NCBI GenBank assembly: GCA_934364985.1
Contig: CAKRMU010000003.1
Coordinates: 124,001-188,000 of the forward strand
Direction: 5' to 3'
DNA length: 64,000 nucleotides
Source of the DNA: an uncultured Porphyromonas sp.
GTDB lineage: Bacteria > Bacteroidota > Bacteroidia > Bacteroidales > Porphyromonadaceae
The notes under the pieces: generated by a model
What the model saw: only the letters and a program-made list of their open reading frames with translations
Database searches by the model: none
Told to the model about the DNA's origin: nothing
Part shown: one piece after another, positions 19,296 to 29,680 of the stretch
How positions within the stretch are numbered: position 1 is the stretch's first letter
Layout of the letters: each line of letters begins with the position of its first letter
Program-made: the position numbers and the translations under genes

Positions 19296-20999
19296 ATGGA
19301 GAAGGATGTAAAAGCGATGGAGGGTACTGCCCCTGAGCGGTCTCTAAATTTCATTGAGCAGAAAGTAGAAGAGGATATCCAGAATGGAGTGAATGGAGGA
19401 AGAATACAGACACGCTTTCCACCCGAACCAAATGGATACCTACATATAGGACACGCTAAAGCCGTATGTATTGACTTCGGTATCGCAGAGAAATACAACG
19501 GAGTGTGCAATCTCCGATTTGATGATACCAATCCGGCCAAAGAGGATGTCGAATACGTTGATGCCATTATGGCAGATGTCAAGTGGCTTGGCTTTGAATG
19601 GGGCAAAGTGTATTATGCCTCGGACTACTTCCAACAATTGTATGACTTCGCAGTGAGGCTAATAAAAGAGGGACACGCGTATGTTGACGAACAATCGTCC
19701 GAAGAGATAGCAAAGCAAAAAGGTACCCCCACACAAATAGGCGTAGAAAGCCCATATCGCAATCGGCCAATAGACGAAAGCCTACAACTCTTTGAGCGTA
19801 TGCGAAACGGCGAGATAGCCGAGGGAGCTATGGTGCTTCGTGCCAAAATAGACATGGCAAACTCCAATATGCACTTCCGCGATCCTATAATATATCGGAT
19901 AATCCACCACCCACATCATCGTACCGGAAGGCAATGGAGCGTATACCCAATGTACGACTTCGCACATGGTCAGAGCGATTATTTTGAAGGCGTAACACAC
20001 TCCATTTGTACGCTCGAATTTGTAGTTCATCGCCCCCTTTATGACTACTTAGTGGAGCTTCTTCGCGATACAGACTACCGACCAAGGCAATACGAGTTCA
20101 ACAGACTTAACCTCACCTACACCATGATGAGCAAACGTAAACTCATGGAGCTAGTGAAAAGAGGTTTAGTGCATGGCTGGGATGACCCTCGGATGCCTAC
20201 CCTTGTAGGGCTTAGGAGAAGAGGATATACCCCAAGGAGCATTCGCAATTTCGTGGATATGATAGGGTACACTAAATACGATGGGACTATAGATGTAGCG
20301 ATGCTCGAGAGTGCCGTTAGGGAAGACCTTAATAAAGTAGCAGATCGAGCTGCAGTAGTAATGGATCCCATCAAATTGGTGATCACCAATTACCCTGAGG
20401 GCAAGGAGGAACAACTCCAAATAGTCAATAACCCCGAAGCCGAAGATAAGGAATACCACGATATCACTTTCACCCACGAGCTGTGGATAGAGCGGGAAGA
20501 CTTCCTGGAAGATGCCCCCAAAAAGTACTTCCGACTTACCCCCGGGCAAGAAGTTCGTTTGCGGGGTGCATACATCATAGAGTGTACAGGGTGCAAGAAA
20601 GACACTGATGGTAACGTCACCGAAGTGTATGCTACATACGACCCCGATAGCAAAACCGGTATGGCTAATGCCAATAAAAAGGTCAAAGGCACTATCCACT
20701 GGGTCAGCACCAAGCATGCACTCCCCGTAGAGTTAAGGCTATATGACCGACTCTTTAAGGTGGAAGATCCCTCAGCGGCACCCGTCGATGACCTTGCCGA
20801 ACTCCTCAACCCAGAGAGCGAACAAATTCTACCTAAAGCTTACGCAGAAGCGTGGTTAGGAGATGCTAAGCCCGAGGATCATTTCCAGTTTGTTCGCAAA
20901 GGATACTTCACCGTAGATAAGGATAGTAAAGATGGGAAATTAGTATTCAATCAAACCGTAGGTCTACGAGACACGTGGGCAAAACAGAAAAACAAATAA
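19296..20999 (+). CDS. glnS: Glutaminyl-tRNA synthetase
   Basis: A 567-residue class I aminoacyl-tRNA synthetase. PEPNGYLHIGHAKA contains the HIGH motif near residue 50, and MSKRKL near 277 is the KMSKS equivalent. The C-terminal anticodon-binding beta barrels follow. The length agrees with bacterial GlnRS. It charges tRNA-Gln in the cytoplasm. It follows mlaF by 15 bp and may share its transcript. Confidence 0.97.
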   Translation: MEKDVKAMEGTAPERSLNFIEQKVEEDIQNGVNGGRIQTRFPPEPNGYLHIGHAKAVCIDFGIAEKYNGVCNLRFDDTNPAKEDVEYVDAIMADVKWLGFEWGKVYYASDYFQQLYDFAVRLIKEGHAYVDEQSSEEIAKQKGTPTQIGVESPYRNRPIDESLQLFERMRNGEIAEGAMVLRAKIDMANSNMHFRDPIIYRIIHHPHHRTGRQWSVYPMYDFAHGQSDYFEGVTHSICTLEFVVHRPLYDYLVELLRDTDYRPRQYEFNRLNLTYTMMSKRKLMELVKRGLVHGWDDPRMPTLVGLRRRGYTPRSIRNFVDMIGYTKYDGTIDVAMLESAVREDLNKVADRAAVVMDPIKLVITNYPEGKEEQLQIVNNPEAEDKEYHDITFTHELWIEREDFLEDAPKKYFRLTPGQEVRLRGAYIIECTGCKKDTDGNVTEVYATYDPDSKTGMANANKKVKGTIHWVSTKHALPVELRLYDRLFKVEDPSAAPVDDLAELLNPESEQILPKAYAEAWLGDAKPEDHFQFVRKGYFTVDKDSKDGKLVFNQTVGLRDTWAKQKNK

Positions 21000-21020
21000 C
21001 GAAATATCAGAGATAAAAAT

Positions 21021-22409
21021 ATGAAAATATACAGCATAGTACGTTGGATAATCGTACTTTCCGCTTTCGCCTTTATTACTCCGAGCAAGGCTAATGCTCA
21101 AAGCCGGACGAACGTAGTGGACGAAGTAGCATGGATAATAGGGGATGAAGCCATCCTTTTGTCCGATATCGAGCGTCAGAGATTGTACTACGAGTCGATG
21201 GGACAACGTATGGAAGGAAATGCTAAGTGCATCATCCCTGAGCAGATGGCAGTGCAAAAGCTTTTTCTCAACCAAGCACAAATCGACAGCGTATACCCTA
21301 ATGAGCAGATGGTCACACAGGCAGTTAACCAATGGTTAGAGTCAGTTACACGTGAATTGGGGAGTAAGGAAAAAGTTGAGGAATATCTTGGTATCAAATA
21401 CGCCCAAATCCGTGCCGAGCGTCGTAAGATAGTCGCTGAGGATTACGTGGTGATGCAGATGCAACAAAAGCTTGTAGGGGATATTCAGGTAACCCCATCT
21501 GAGGTCAATCGTTTTTATGACACTACCAATCGCGATAGTCTTCCTTTTATGCCTCTCACAGTAGAAGTGCAGATAGTGATGCAACAGCCAATGATACCTC
21601 TCAACGAAGTAGATAGGGTAAAGCAACAATTGATTGACTATACAGAGAGCATCAATAAGGGGGAGAAGAGTTTCGAGACTATCGCACGTATTTACTCCGA
21701 AGACAGCGATACAGCACTAAAGGGGGGCGAAATGGGTTTTGTAGGGAGAGCAGAATTGGAGCCCGAGTTTGCTAATGTAGCATTTGGGCTTCAGGATACC
21801 GATAAAGTCTCTCGTATCGTAAAGACAGCAAGAGGGTACCACATCATGCAGTTGATTAGCAAACGTGGTGACCAAGTAAATGTACGTCACATCTTGCTAC
21901 GTCCTCATGTAGACAGCGAGCAATTGGTAGCTACCACCAATCGGCTTGATTCCATTGCCCACCTGATACACACAGACAGTCTACCTTTTGAGACAGCTGC
22001 ACTTTACTACTCCTCAGATGAGGATAGCCGTATGGCTAATGGGCAGATGGTCAATACCAGTCGCCAGAGTCAATACTATGGCACTTCACGTTTTGCGATG
22101 GAGGATCTTCCTCAAGAAGTGTCGGCACAAGTTGACAAGCTTCAAGAAGGAGAGCTCTCACCGGTATTCACAATGCAGGATAAAAACAATAACACCGTTG
22201 TCGCTTTTGTAAAGCTTAAGAAAAGAACTCCAGGTCATAGGGCCAACGTGGTTGACGACTATCAAGTGATTAAGAATATCGTCCTTCAGCAAAAGCAGAA
22301 TAAGGCTATTGACGAGTGGATTAGGGAAAAGCAAAAGAAGACATACGTAAGAATTAGTCCCGAGTATAGACAATGCGACTTCCAGTATCCGGGGTGGTTA
22401 ACGGAGTAG
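21021..22409 (+). CDS. SurA-like periplasmic peptidyl-prolyl isomerase
   Basis: A 462-residue periplasmic chaperone. The signal peptide covers residues 1-27 (ending KANAQS). A SurA N-terminal helical domain follows (about 30-160). Two parvulin-type domains then come at about 175-280 (GGEMGFVGRAELEPEF, ARGYHIMQLI) and 285-400 (VRHILL). It assists folding of outer-membrane proteins. Its 3' end overlaps the next gene by 37 bp. It is 21 bp after glnS. Confidence 0.9.
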   Translation: MKIYSIVRWIIVLSAFAFITPSKANAQSRTNVVDEVAWIIGDEAILLSDIERQRLYYESMGQRMEGNAKCIIPEQMAVQKLFLNQAQIDSVYPNEQMVTQAVNQWLESVTRELGSKEKVEEYLGIKYAQIRAERRKIVAEDYVVMQMQQKLVGDIQVTPSEVNRFYDTTNRDSLPFMPLTVEVQIVMQQPMIPLNEVDRVKQQLIDYTESINKGEKSFETIARIYSEDSDTALKGGEMGFVGRAELEPEFANVAFGLQDTDKVSRIVKTARGYHIMQLISKRGDQVNVRHILLRPHVDSEQLVATTNRLDSIAHLIHTDSLPFETAALYYSSDEDSRMANGQMVNTSRQSQYYGTSRFAMEDLPQEVSAQVDKLQEGELSPVFTMQDKNNNTVVAFVKLKKRTPGHRANVVDDYQVIKNIVLQQKQNKAIDEWIREKQKKTYVRISPEYRQCDFQYPGWLTE

Positions 22410-24169
22410 CAATTGCTCTCGTTATCACTATATTTGCACTACGAGCCAATAGTAGTGGTGGCAAAAAGCAACTGTACACTCACAATCCTTTTGCCGAAAT
22501 AGATACTACTCATCTCCCCCAAAATGGGGAGCGAGAGCGTATCTATATCGAAAATGTCGACTTGTGGAAGTACGATCAAGAGGTCGATAGTCAGGCTGAA
22601 ATTCTAGTCGGAAACGTCGTTTTGAGGCACAATAATGCTTATATGTATTGCGATAGTGCCAAGCTCTATCAAAAGCAAAATCGCTTTGAGGGCTTTAGTA
22701 ATGTCCGCATCGTTGAGGGCGATTCGCTCAATATCACCTGCGAATATATCAACTACGATGGTGTGACCATGCTCGCTCGTCTCCGTGAACTTGTGGTGAT
22801 GCAACACCGCGACAATACACTCTACACAGACAGCTTAGACTATGATCGCATCTCTGGCTTAGGCTATTACTTTGACTCTGGGTCTATTGTAGACACCCTC
22901 AATACGCTTAGCTCCATTTACGGGGAATACGATACGAACACAAAAGAAGCAGTATTTCAGCAAAATGTCGTACTTGAGAATCCCAATTTTACACTCTACT
23001 CTGATACCCTCCATTACGACACAGAGACCAAAATAGCTGACATACTCGGACCCACACGGATTGAGGGTGACAGCGGTATCATTTATGCTACCAAAGGGCG
23101 CTATGATACCGAAAAGGACTTAGCGTATCTGATGAATCAGCCTGTCATCGTTTCAGGGACAAGACGTGTCACGGGCGACTCAATATTTTACGATAGAGGG
23201 GCAAAACGCTCAGAGATATACGGCAATATCAATATGAAAGATACCATTGAGCAAGTGGCACTTAGGGGCAACTTTGCGGTTTATCACGAAGATATTGGTT
23301 ACGGATTTGCACAAGACAGTGCCTATATTGAGCAATACGGCGAAAAAGATACCCTCTACGTCCACTCCTTAATGATGGAGATGATTAAGGTAGACTCTGC
23401 TACCAATCTCATCAAAGGGTTAGGTAATGCACGCCTCTTTCGTAAAGATGTCCAGGGCGTTGCTGACTCTATTATCTACCACACAAGCGACTCCGTTATG
23501 CATTGTTATGGGCATCCATTTTTGTGGAGTGGCAAATCACAGGTTACCGGTGATACCATTACCATGTATATAAAAAACGGGAAAATGGATTACGCTCATA
23601 TACAAGAGAATGCTTTCTTATCCAGTAAAATCGATACCGAAAGTCACTTCAATCAGCTTCGCGGGAGGGAAGTCCTTGCCTACTTCTCCGATGATCAAAT
23701 GGACTCAGTCTGGATTAAAGGCAATGCCGAAGTAATTTACTACTCTGAGAATGCCGATAGCATCGCCACCGAACACATTAAATCGCAGAGCAGTGCTATC
23801 CTCATGAGGTTTGAGGATGAGGAGATATCCCTCATCAAGTTAATGGATCGTACTGTGGGGACCATTCTGCCTATTAATTTAGTGGATCCCGATCAATTGT
23901 TTTACCCAGACTTTATATGGTTCCCCGATGGTCGCCCAACAGATTTTGCAGATATATTCCGTAAGACACCGATGCGTCCTGTAGCACCTCCAGATGGTAC
24001 CAGCACACCAGAAAAAGGTCTGTCTTTCGAGCAATCAGAAGAGAGCATAACCCCGGCGGACGAAAATACTGATAAGCCCTCTGACGAAGAGCCTGTAACA
24101 GCGACAACTGAGGCCCTCCCCAAGATAGCGAAAGAAGCCATAGCGGAGCGACAAAATACATCACAGTAA
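22373..24169 (+). CDS. OstA-like (LptA/LptD N-terminal-type) periplasmic protein
   Basis: A 598-residue protein with an N-terminal hydrophobic segment (about 8-26) and many beta-jellyroll repeats, for example AEILVGNVVLRHNNAYMYCD, LYSDTLHYDTETKIADILGP and GRYDTEKDLAYL. These match the OstA_N fold of LptA and LptD, which conduct lipopolysaccharide across the periplasm. The last 90 residues are acidic and Thr/Pro-rich, probably disordered. The start at 22373 lies inside the surA-like gene, a 37-bp overlap; no ATG closer to its end fits better. Confidence 0.87.
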   Translation: MRLPVSGVVNGVAIALVITIFALRANSSGGKKQLYTHNPFAEIDTTHLPQNGERERIYIENVDLWKYDQEVDSQAEILVGNVVLRHNNAYMYCDSAKLYQKQNRFEGFSNVRIVEGDSLNITCEYINYDGVTMLARLRELVVMQHRDNTLYTDSLDYDRISGLGYYFDSGSIVDTLNTLSSIYGEYDTNTKEAVFQQNVVLENPNFTLYSDTLHYDTETKIADILGPTRIEGDSGIIYATKGRYDTEKDLAYLMNQPVIVSGTRRVTGDSIFYDRGAKRSEIYGNINMKDTIEQVALRGNFAVYHEDIGYGFAQDSAYIEQYGEKDTLYVHSLMMEMIKVDSATNLIKGLGNARLFRKDVQGVADSIIYHTSDSVMHCYGHPFLWSGKSQVTGDTITMYIKNGKMDYAHIQENAFLSSKIDTESHFNQLRGREVLAYFSDDQMDSVWIKGNAEVIYYSENADSIATEHIKSQSSAILMRFEDEEISLIKLMDRTVGTILPINLVDPDQLFYPDFIWFPDGRPTDFADIFRKTPMRPVAPPDGTSTPEKGLSFEQSEESITPADENTDKPSDEEPVTATTEALPKIAKEAIAERQNTSQ

Positions 24170-24219
24170 TAGCGTCATACAGCTATCAACATTCATGGTG
24201 ACCTGAGGTAGCCAAAAAA

Positions 24220-24311
24220 CGGATAACATGAATACTGCAAAGTAGATATCCTATACTAGTCATAACTAATATAGGGTATCTACTTTAATGATGCTCAATA
24301 CTCTGTACCGA
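24220..24311. repeat. Four-unit 23-bp intergenic element, copy 5 (last unit decayed)
   Basis: Units begin at 24220, 24243 and 24266; the unit expected at 24289 is barely recognisable. Units 2 and 3 pair over 19 nt (24242-24260 with 24265-24283) with two G-T type differences and a 4-nt loop. An A6 run precedes it. It lies 50 bp after the OstA-like gene, in a convergent gap with dnaK. Confidence 0.85.
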
Positions 24312-24422
24312 ATGTATGCAGAATCATTCTATGAGAGAGAGATAATATCTCCCCAAAAAGTGTAAGGCAGAATACCTCTCTGTCTACGAATCTACTTATT
24401 ATTTCTATCACATAAAAAAGAT

Positions 24423-24450
24423 AACCCTCGCGGGGTTTACTGATTTTTTA
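24423..24450 (+). terminator. Possible terminator for the plus-strand OstA-like transcript
   Basis: A short stem AACCC / GGGTT around TCGCG is followed a few bases later by TTTTTT. The stem is short and the T-run is offset, so this is tentative. Confidence 0.4.
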
Positions 24451-24540
24451 TAGAGATAGCATCCACCTTTTATCTGTGTTGCAAAAAAGAGATAACAGAG
24501 TGGATAACAAAAGCATAAGAGACAAGAAATCCATAAACAC

Positions 24541-24573
24541 AAAAGCGTACAACTTTTTAAGTTGCACGCTTTT
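24541..24573 (-). terminator. dnaK terminator (possibly bidirectional)
   Basis: A 15-bp stem (24541-24555 with 24559-24573) has one G-U pair and a 3-nt loop. It is A-rich on one arm and T-rich on the other, so it could serve both strands. It lies 33 bp after the dnaK stop. Confidence 0.75.
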
Positions 24574-24606
24574 GCTTAATGTTTATTACGTATTTATCTT
24601 TCGGGG

Positions 24607-26538
24607 TTACTTCACCTCCTCAAAGTCTGCGTCTGTAACGTGGTCGTCGTTATTGGAGCTATTCGTGTTATCGCTTTGCGAAGTAGCTCCTCCCATATTT
24701 GGACCCTGTGCACCGGCACCTGCGTTATTACCTGTGCCTGCATTAGCATACATCTCCTCACTCATTTTCTGAGCGATAGCATTTAGATTGGCGAGAGCGG
24801 TATCAATCATGGCAACATCCTGAGCTTTATGTGCTTCCTTAAGCTTATCTAAAGCTCCCTCCAACTCCGTTTTTTTGTCGCTTGGCATCTTGTCACCGAG
24901 CTCTTTTAGTTGCTTCTCGGTCTGGAATATTACACTATCAGCCTCGTTGATCTTGTCTACTCTTTCACGCTCTTTCTTATCAGCTTCGGCATTAGCTTGT
25001 GCTTCAGCCTTCATACGCTCAATGTCAGCATCACTCAAACCGCTTGATGCTTCAATACGGATATTCTGCTCCTTACCTGTGCCTTTGTCTTTCGCAGATA
25101 CGTTAACAATACCATTTGCATCAATATCAAAGGTGACCTCGATTTGAGGTACACCACGCATGGCAGGTGGTATCCCGTCAAGATTAAATTTGCCAAGGCT
25201 CTTATTGTCTTTAGCCATTGGTCGCTCGCCTTGCAGCACATGGATCTCAACGCTTGGCTGATTATCAGCAGCGGTTGTGAATATCTGTGACTTCTTAGTT
25301 GGGATAGTGGTATTGGCGTCAATCAACTTCGTCATCACGCCTCCCATAGTCTCGATACCCAAAGATAGTGGTGTCACATCCAGCAATAGTATATCCTTGA
25401 CGTCACCACTGAGGACTCCGCCCTGAATTGCCGCACCTAAAGCGACTACTTCGTCAGGATTAACGCCCTTAGAAGGTTCCTTACCAAACATTTTGGCTAC
25501 CAACTCTTGTACGGCCGGGATACGTGTAGAGCCACCGACAAGGATTACCTCATTTATGTCAGAAGCTGATAACCCAGCATCCTTTAAGGCCTGCTCTACG
25601 GGTCTGCGACAAGCGTTAATATACTTGTCCGAAAGTTGCTCAAATTTAGCACGTGTCAGGGTGCGAACCAAGTGTTTAGGTATACCATTGACCGGCATGA
25701 TATAAGGCAGATTGATCTCGGTAGAATTGGTACTCGAGAGCTCGATCTTAGCTTTTTCTGCAGCATCCTTTAGACGCTGGAGTGCCATTGGATCCTGACG
25801 GAGGTCAACGCCCTCGTCATTTTTAAACTCATCAGCCAGCCAATCGATGATAGCGTGATCAAAATCGTCGCCTCCTAAGTGGGTATCACCATTCGTTGAA
25901 AGCACCTCAAAGACGCCATCGCCGAGCTCAAGTATGGAGATATCAAATGTACCACCACCGAGGTCGAACACCGCAATCTTCATATCCTTGTTGCTCTTAT
26001 CTAGTCCGTAAGCGAGGGCAGCAGCTGTTGGTTCATTGACGATACGCTGTACCTTAAGACCTGCTATTTCGCCTGCCTCTTTCGTAGCTTGTCGCTGAGC
26101 GTCACTGAAGTAAGCCGGCACGGTAATCACGGCATCCGTCACTTCGGCACCTAAATAATCCTCAGCAGTTTTCTTCATCTTTTGAAGGACAATAGCAGAT
26201 ATCTCTTGAGGGGTATATAACCGCCCATCGATATCAATACGTGGAGTATCATTCTCGCCCTCTACCAACTTGTAAGGCAAACGCCCGGCCTCCTCTCGGA
26301 CAGCTGAGAAACGCTCACCCATAAATCTCTTAATAGAGTACACCGTATGCTCTGGGTTGGTGATGGCTTGACGCTTAGCGGGGTCACCTACCTTACGCTC
26401 ACCGCCTTCGACGAAAGCGACGACACTTGGGGTGGTACGTTTACCTTCGCTATTGGCAATAACGATAGGCTCATTACCCTCCAATACAGCAACGACAGAG
26501 TTTGTTGTACCCAAGTCTATTCCTATAATCTTTCCCAT
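24607..26538 (-). CDS. dnaK: Chaperone protein DnaK (Hsp70)
   Basis: A 643-residue Hsp70. The ATPase domain begins [16 protein letters not shown] and contains [13 protein letters not shown] and [12 protein letters not shown] motifs. A substrate-binding domain follows ([14 protein letters not shown]) and then a helical lid. The C-terminal tail is Gly/Asn-rich and ends in DFEEVK, resembling the EEVK/D end that binds co-chaperones. It stands alone here, with dnaJ and grpE absent nearby. No CIRCE operator is visible upstream. Confidence 0.98.
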   Translation of the reverse strand: MGKIIGIDLGTTNSVVAVLEGNEPIVIANSEGKRTTPSVVAFVEGGERKVGDPAKRQAITNPEHTVYSIKRFMGERFSAVREEAGRLPYKLVEGENDTPRIDIDGRLYTPQEISAIVLQKMKKTAEDYLGAEVTDAVITVPAYFSDAQRQATKEAGEIAGLKVQRIVNEPTAAALAYGLDKSNKDMKIAVFDLGGGTFDISILELGDGVFEVLSTNGDTHLGGDDFDHAIIDWLADEFKNDEGVDLRQDPMALQRLKDAAEKAKIELSSTNSTEINLPYIMPVNGIPKHLVRTLTRAKFEQLSDKYINACRRPVEQALKDAGLSASDINEVILVGGSTRIPAVQELVAKMFGKEPSKGVNPDEVVALGAAIQGGVLSGDVKDILLLDVTPLSLGIETMGGVMTKLIDANTTIPTKKSQIFTTAADNQPSVEIHVLQGERPMAKDNKSLGKFNLDGIPPAMRGVPQIEVTFDIDANGIVNVSAKDKGTGKEQNIRIEASSGLSDADIERMKAEAQANAEADKKERERVDKINEADSVIFQTEKQLKELGDKMPSDKKTELEGALDKLKEAHKAQDVAMIDTALANLNAIAQKMSEEMYANAGTGNNAGAGAQGPNMGGATSQSDNTNSSNNDDHVTDADFEEVK

Positions 26539-26725
26539 AATTCTCTTTTATTAAATTGTTATTACTGACAATATAGGTGCAACCATTGTGCCAATGTCTG
26601 ATGGATAATAAAATAGTGCCATACTTGTCAAAAGTGTCACCCTACTCTTTTAAATTTGGCGTGTGGCATTCTCTAAAGGGTGAAATGCATACCATTGACT
26701 TTCAATGTACAATAATCTGCAAAAG

Positions 26726-26817
26726 AGGATACTTGGAATACGTCAAGACGAATATCGGGAATTCGCTAAGAGGTATTCAGGGTATCCGTAAAAGCTAATA
26801 CCCGGTATCCGTTTTCT
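26726..26817. repeat. Four-unit 23-bp intergenic element, copy 6
   Basis: Units begin at 26726, 26749, 26772 and 26795, with the last ending GTTTTCT. Unit 1 and unit 3 are mostly reverse complements (12 of 15). The spacers look like the reverse complement of those in other copies, so this copy may be in opposite orientation. It lies in the divergent gap between dnaK and the DUF4286 gene, so here it cannot simply be a gene-end terminator. Confidence 0.9.
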
Positions 26818-26850
26818 CTTATGTAAAAATAAAATGTGTATAATTGCACC

Positions 26851-27156
26851 ATGAATAGATACGTATATAATGTGACGATAAATGCTGATGCCTCAGCGGC
26901 TCGCGATGTCAGATACTATATTGAGCATAAGCTATTCCCTATATGGGGCGAGCGTGAGGGTTGGAGTTGCGATCGTCTCATGCTGATATCCACTCCGGAG
27001 GAGGATGGGATTAGCTTGGCTTTACAGTTTCAAATCAATTCACTTGAATCTCTTCAGGGGTTCAATCCGGACGAGGATCCATTGGTACACCGTATTCGGC
27101 AAGTGTATGGCGATAAGGTACTATTTTTCCCCACTCTTATGGAGGTAATTGGTTAG
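26851..27156 (+). CDS. DUF4286 family protein
   Basis: A 101-residue soluble protein beginning MNRYVYNVTINADAS and ending FFPTLMEVIG, the typical pattern and length of DUF4286, a small Bacteroidetes family of unknown role. A GTG five codons upstream is less likely than ATG 26851. It ends 2 bp before rsmH, so the two are probably co-transcribed. Confidence 0.8.
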   Translation: MNRYVYNVTINADASAARDVRYYIEHKLFPIWGEREGWSCDRLMLISTPEEDGISLALQFQINSLESLQGFNPDEDPLVHRIRQVYGDKVLFFPTLMEVIG

Positions 27157-27158
27157 GT

Positions 27159-28091
27159 ATGGTGCAGGATATTAAGCGTGCGGAGGGCTATCACGTGCCA
27201 GTACTTCTTGAGGAGAGTATCGAGGCTTTAGTGACCAATCCAGATGGGATTTATATCGATTGTACATTTGGAGGCGGGGGACATTCGCAGTGTATTCTTG
27301 AGCATTTGAGCGAATCGGGTCATTTATTTGGCTTCGACCGGGACCCCGATGCTTTGGCTCATTGTAGTATCTCGGACGGACGCTTTACGTTTGTCCGCTC
27401 AAACTTTTGTTATCTTCGGCAATTCATGAATTACTATGGGGTGGAGAGTGTTGACGGCATCATTGCGGACTTGGGGTTATCCAGCCATCACCTTGATGAC
27501 GAAAAGCGTGGCTTTTCATTCCGCTTTGACGCTCCTCTGGATATGCGGATGAATAGTGACGGAGGGGTGACTGCAGCCCAATTGATTGAGGAGAAAAGCG
27601 AGGAAGAGATAGGAAAGATACTTGCTACGTATGGCGAAATCAAAGGCAGCTACCGCATTGCTTCACTTATTAAAAGTGCGTCAGAGGCAGGGCACCTTTG
27701 TACCATTCAAGACCTCCTCAATGCTGTATCTCCCATAATTCCGGAGCGGGATAAGAAGCAAATGGCAAAGCTATTCCAAGCCCTTAGAATAGCGGTTAAT
27801 GATGAGATCGGAGCTCTTGAACATCTCCTCACTGAGGGGACAAAGATTTTACGAGAAGGCGGACGATTTGTTGTCATCACCTACCATTCACTTGAGGATA
27901 GGCCTGTAAAGAATTTCTTCAAAGTGGGAAACATTGAAGGCATACGTACTACTGACGCTTTTGGCAATCCCGACACAAGTGTCACCCCACTCACGAGCAA
28001 ACCTATCCTTCCCTCCGAAAAAGAGATCACGCTGAACCCACGAGCGAGAAGTGCTAAACTAAGAGTGGGCGTTCGGAGGAGGTCTATTTAA
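27159..28091 (+). CDS. rsmH: 16S rRNA (cytosine(1402)-N(4))-methyltransferase
   Basis: A 310-residue RsmH (MraW). The N-terminus HVPVLLEESIEAL and the SAM-binding FGGGGHSQCIL are conserved, as are IIADLGLSSHHLD and the C-terminal YHSLEDRPVKNFF. It methylates C1402 of 16S rRNA in the decoding site. In most bacteria the gene opens the dcw cell-division cluster; here no mraZ, ftsL or penicillin-binding protein gene is adjacent. It converges on dnaB, 12 bp apart. Confidence 0.96.
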   Translation: MVQDIKRAEGYHVPVLLEESIEALVTNPDGIYIDCTFGGGGHSQCILEHLSESGHLFGFDRDPDALAHCSISDGRFTFVRSNFCYLRQFMNYYGVESVDGIIADLGLSSHHLDDEKRGFSFRFDAPLDMRMNSDGGVTAAQLIEEKSEEEIGKILATYGEIKGSYRIASLIKSASEAGHLCTIQDLLNAVSPIIPERDKKQMAKLFQALRIAVNDEIGALEHLLTEGTKILREGGRFVVITYHSLEDRPVKNFFKVGNIEGIRTTDAFGNPDTSVTPLTSKPILPSEKEITLNPRARSAKLRVGVRRRSI

Positions 28092-28103
28092 GAATTGCCT
28101 TAT

Positions 28104-29666
28104 TTAGAGAGTAAAGCCGTCGTCAGGAGTATCATCGGCAAAGGGATCGGCATCCTGAGCAGGTTGAGGTGTGGTATTAGTATTCATCCTACTCTCAAAC
28201 GAACCAGTGTTATTAGCCATCTGCACCATTCCTTGGGCACTTTTAAACTTAATGATACTATCCAGGAAACGAAGTAGAACTGTATCGACCCTACCATTAC
28301 GGTGTTTAGCAATAATAAACTCTGCCATACCCTTCATGCTTCTACCCTCTTCGTCCTCCATAATCTTATAATACTCCGGGCGATGGATAAAGCATACCAT
28401 ATCTGCATCTTGCTCAATAGCTCCCGACTCACGGAGATCGGACAATTGCGGACGCTTACCCTCCTTAGGGCGATTTTCCACACCACGATTAAGCTGCGAA
28501 AGAGCTATGATAGTAATATTAAGCTCTTTGGCTAATTGCTTCAGCGAACGCGATATAGTACTCACCTCTTGCTCGCGATTTGCATTGCTCTTCAGCCCAC
28601 TTGCCGTCATCAACTGCAGGTAATCAATAATGATGACTTTCACATCATGCTCCCGCACAAGGCGCCGTGCCTTAGAGCGTAAATCAAAGATCGAGAGCCC
28701 CGCAGTATCGTTAATATACAAAGGTGCTTGCTCCAATATCCCGATCGTCTGCTCCAATACAGCCGATTGTGCATCCGATATTGTTCCCCGCTTAAAATCA
28801 TCATTTGAGATCTCCGTATGATTGACAATAAGCCGCTTGACCAGCTGGTCTTCGCTCATCTCAAGACTGAATAAAGCTACTGGCGTACCATAATCCACAA
28901 CCATACTCCGTGCCATAGAAAGCACAAAGGCCGTCTTACCCATAGCCGGACGAGCCGCGATAATCACGAGATCCGAGGGGTGCCATCCGTATGTGATTTC
29001 ATCGATTTCGGGGAAGCCGGATAGCACACCATGCGTCTCCTCCTTCCCGGATGCCATGTCGTTGATTTTCTTCACTACCCCAGGGATAAGATCGCCAATC
29101 GGCACCACGCTTTCGCTATCTGTCCCCTGTGTAATATTGAATAACGTCTGCTCAGCGTCCTGCATAGTGTCAGTGATAGGTATCGACTCATCAAAGGCGT
29201 TGCGGATCACATCGTTGCCAAAAGATATTAGGTCTCTCTGTAACTTCTTATCGTACAGAAGACGTGCATAATATTCGAGATGGGCAGTACTATTAACTAA
29301 AGACGAAAGCTGTGCGATATAGGCAATACCATTCGTTGCTTGTAGCTTTCGGTCGGCTTTAAGTTGCTCAATAACAGTTTGTGCATCTATGGGTTTCTCG
29401 TCAAGAGCGAGCTGTCTTACGGCTTCGAAAATATACCTATTTTTGGTGTCGTAAAAGCAATCGGGGGTAAGGATCTCACCGACTAAAGGGAAAGCGTCAC
29501 GCTCTATTAGCATCGCACCCAATACCAATTGCTCCACCTCAATATTATTTGGAGGCACACCTCGCCCCAATTGTTTGGCGATCGCATTGCTCTTAAGCAC
29601 TTTGCCTAAGTTTTCCTCTTCTTCGTTCGGAAAGGCGTAGTCTGTTGTATATTTTTCAGCACCCAT
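28104..29666 (-). CDS. dnaB: Replicative DNA helicase
   Basis: A 520-residue hexameric helicase. The N-terminal primase-interacting domain (about 30-130) contains PPNNIEVEQLVLGAML. The RecA-like motor has Walker A ARPAMGKTAF near 240 and the conserved VIIIDYLQLM and LSQLNRGVE. No intein interrupts it. The C-terminus is extended by about 40 polar residues ending in an acidic tail, common in Bacteroidetes DnaB. It follows lepA by 14 bp on the same strand. Confidence 0.97.
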   Translation of the reverse strand: MGAEKYTTDYAFPNEEEENLGKVLKSNAIAKQLGRGVPPNNIEVEQLVLGAMLIERDAFPLVGEILTPDCFYDTKNRYIFEAVRQLALDEKPIDAQTVIEQLKADRKLQATNGIAYIAQLSSLVNSTAHLEYYARLLYDKKLQRDLISFGNDVIRNAFDESIPITDTMQDAEQTLFNITQGTDSESVVPIGDLIPGVVKKINDMASGKEETHGVLSGFPEIDEITYGWHPSDLVIIAARPAMGKTAFVLSMARSMVVDYGTPVALFSLEMSEDQLVKRLIVNHTEISNDDFKRGTISDAQSAVLEQTIGILEQAPLYINDTAGLSIFDLRSKARRLVREHDVKVIIIDYLQLMTASGLKSNANREQEVSTISRSLKQLAKELNITIIALSQLNRGVENRPKEGKRPQLSDLRESGAIEQDADMVCFIHRPEYYKIMEDEEGRSMKGMAEFIIAKHRNGRVDTVLLRFLDSIIKFKSAQGMVQMANNTGSFESRMNTNTTPQPAQDADPFADDTPDDGFTL

Positions 29667-29680
29667 ACGTTTTTTATTGC

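Noticed and set aside
21345-21360. parS site near the CACGTG at about 21348
   Set aside because: Only the hexamer core matches the 16-bp parS consensus; the flanks differ at five positions, and other CACGTG sites in the window are no better.
26839-26846. TATAATTG as a promoter box for the DUF4286 gene
   Set aside because: It lies only 4 bp before the start codon, so transcription would begin inside the gene.
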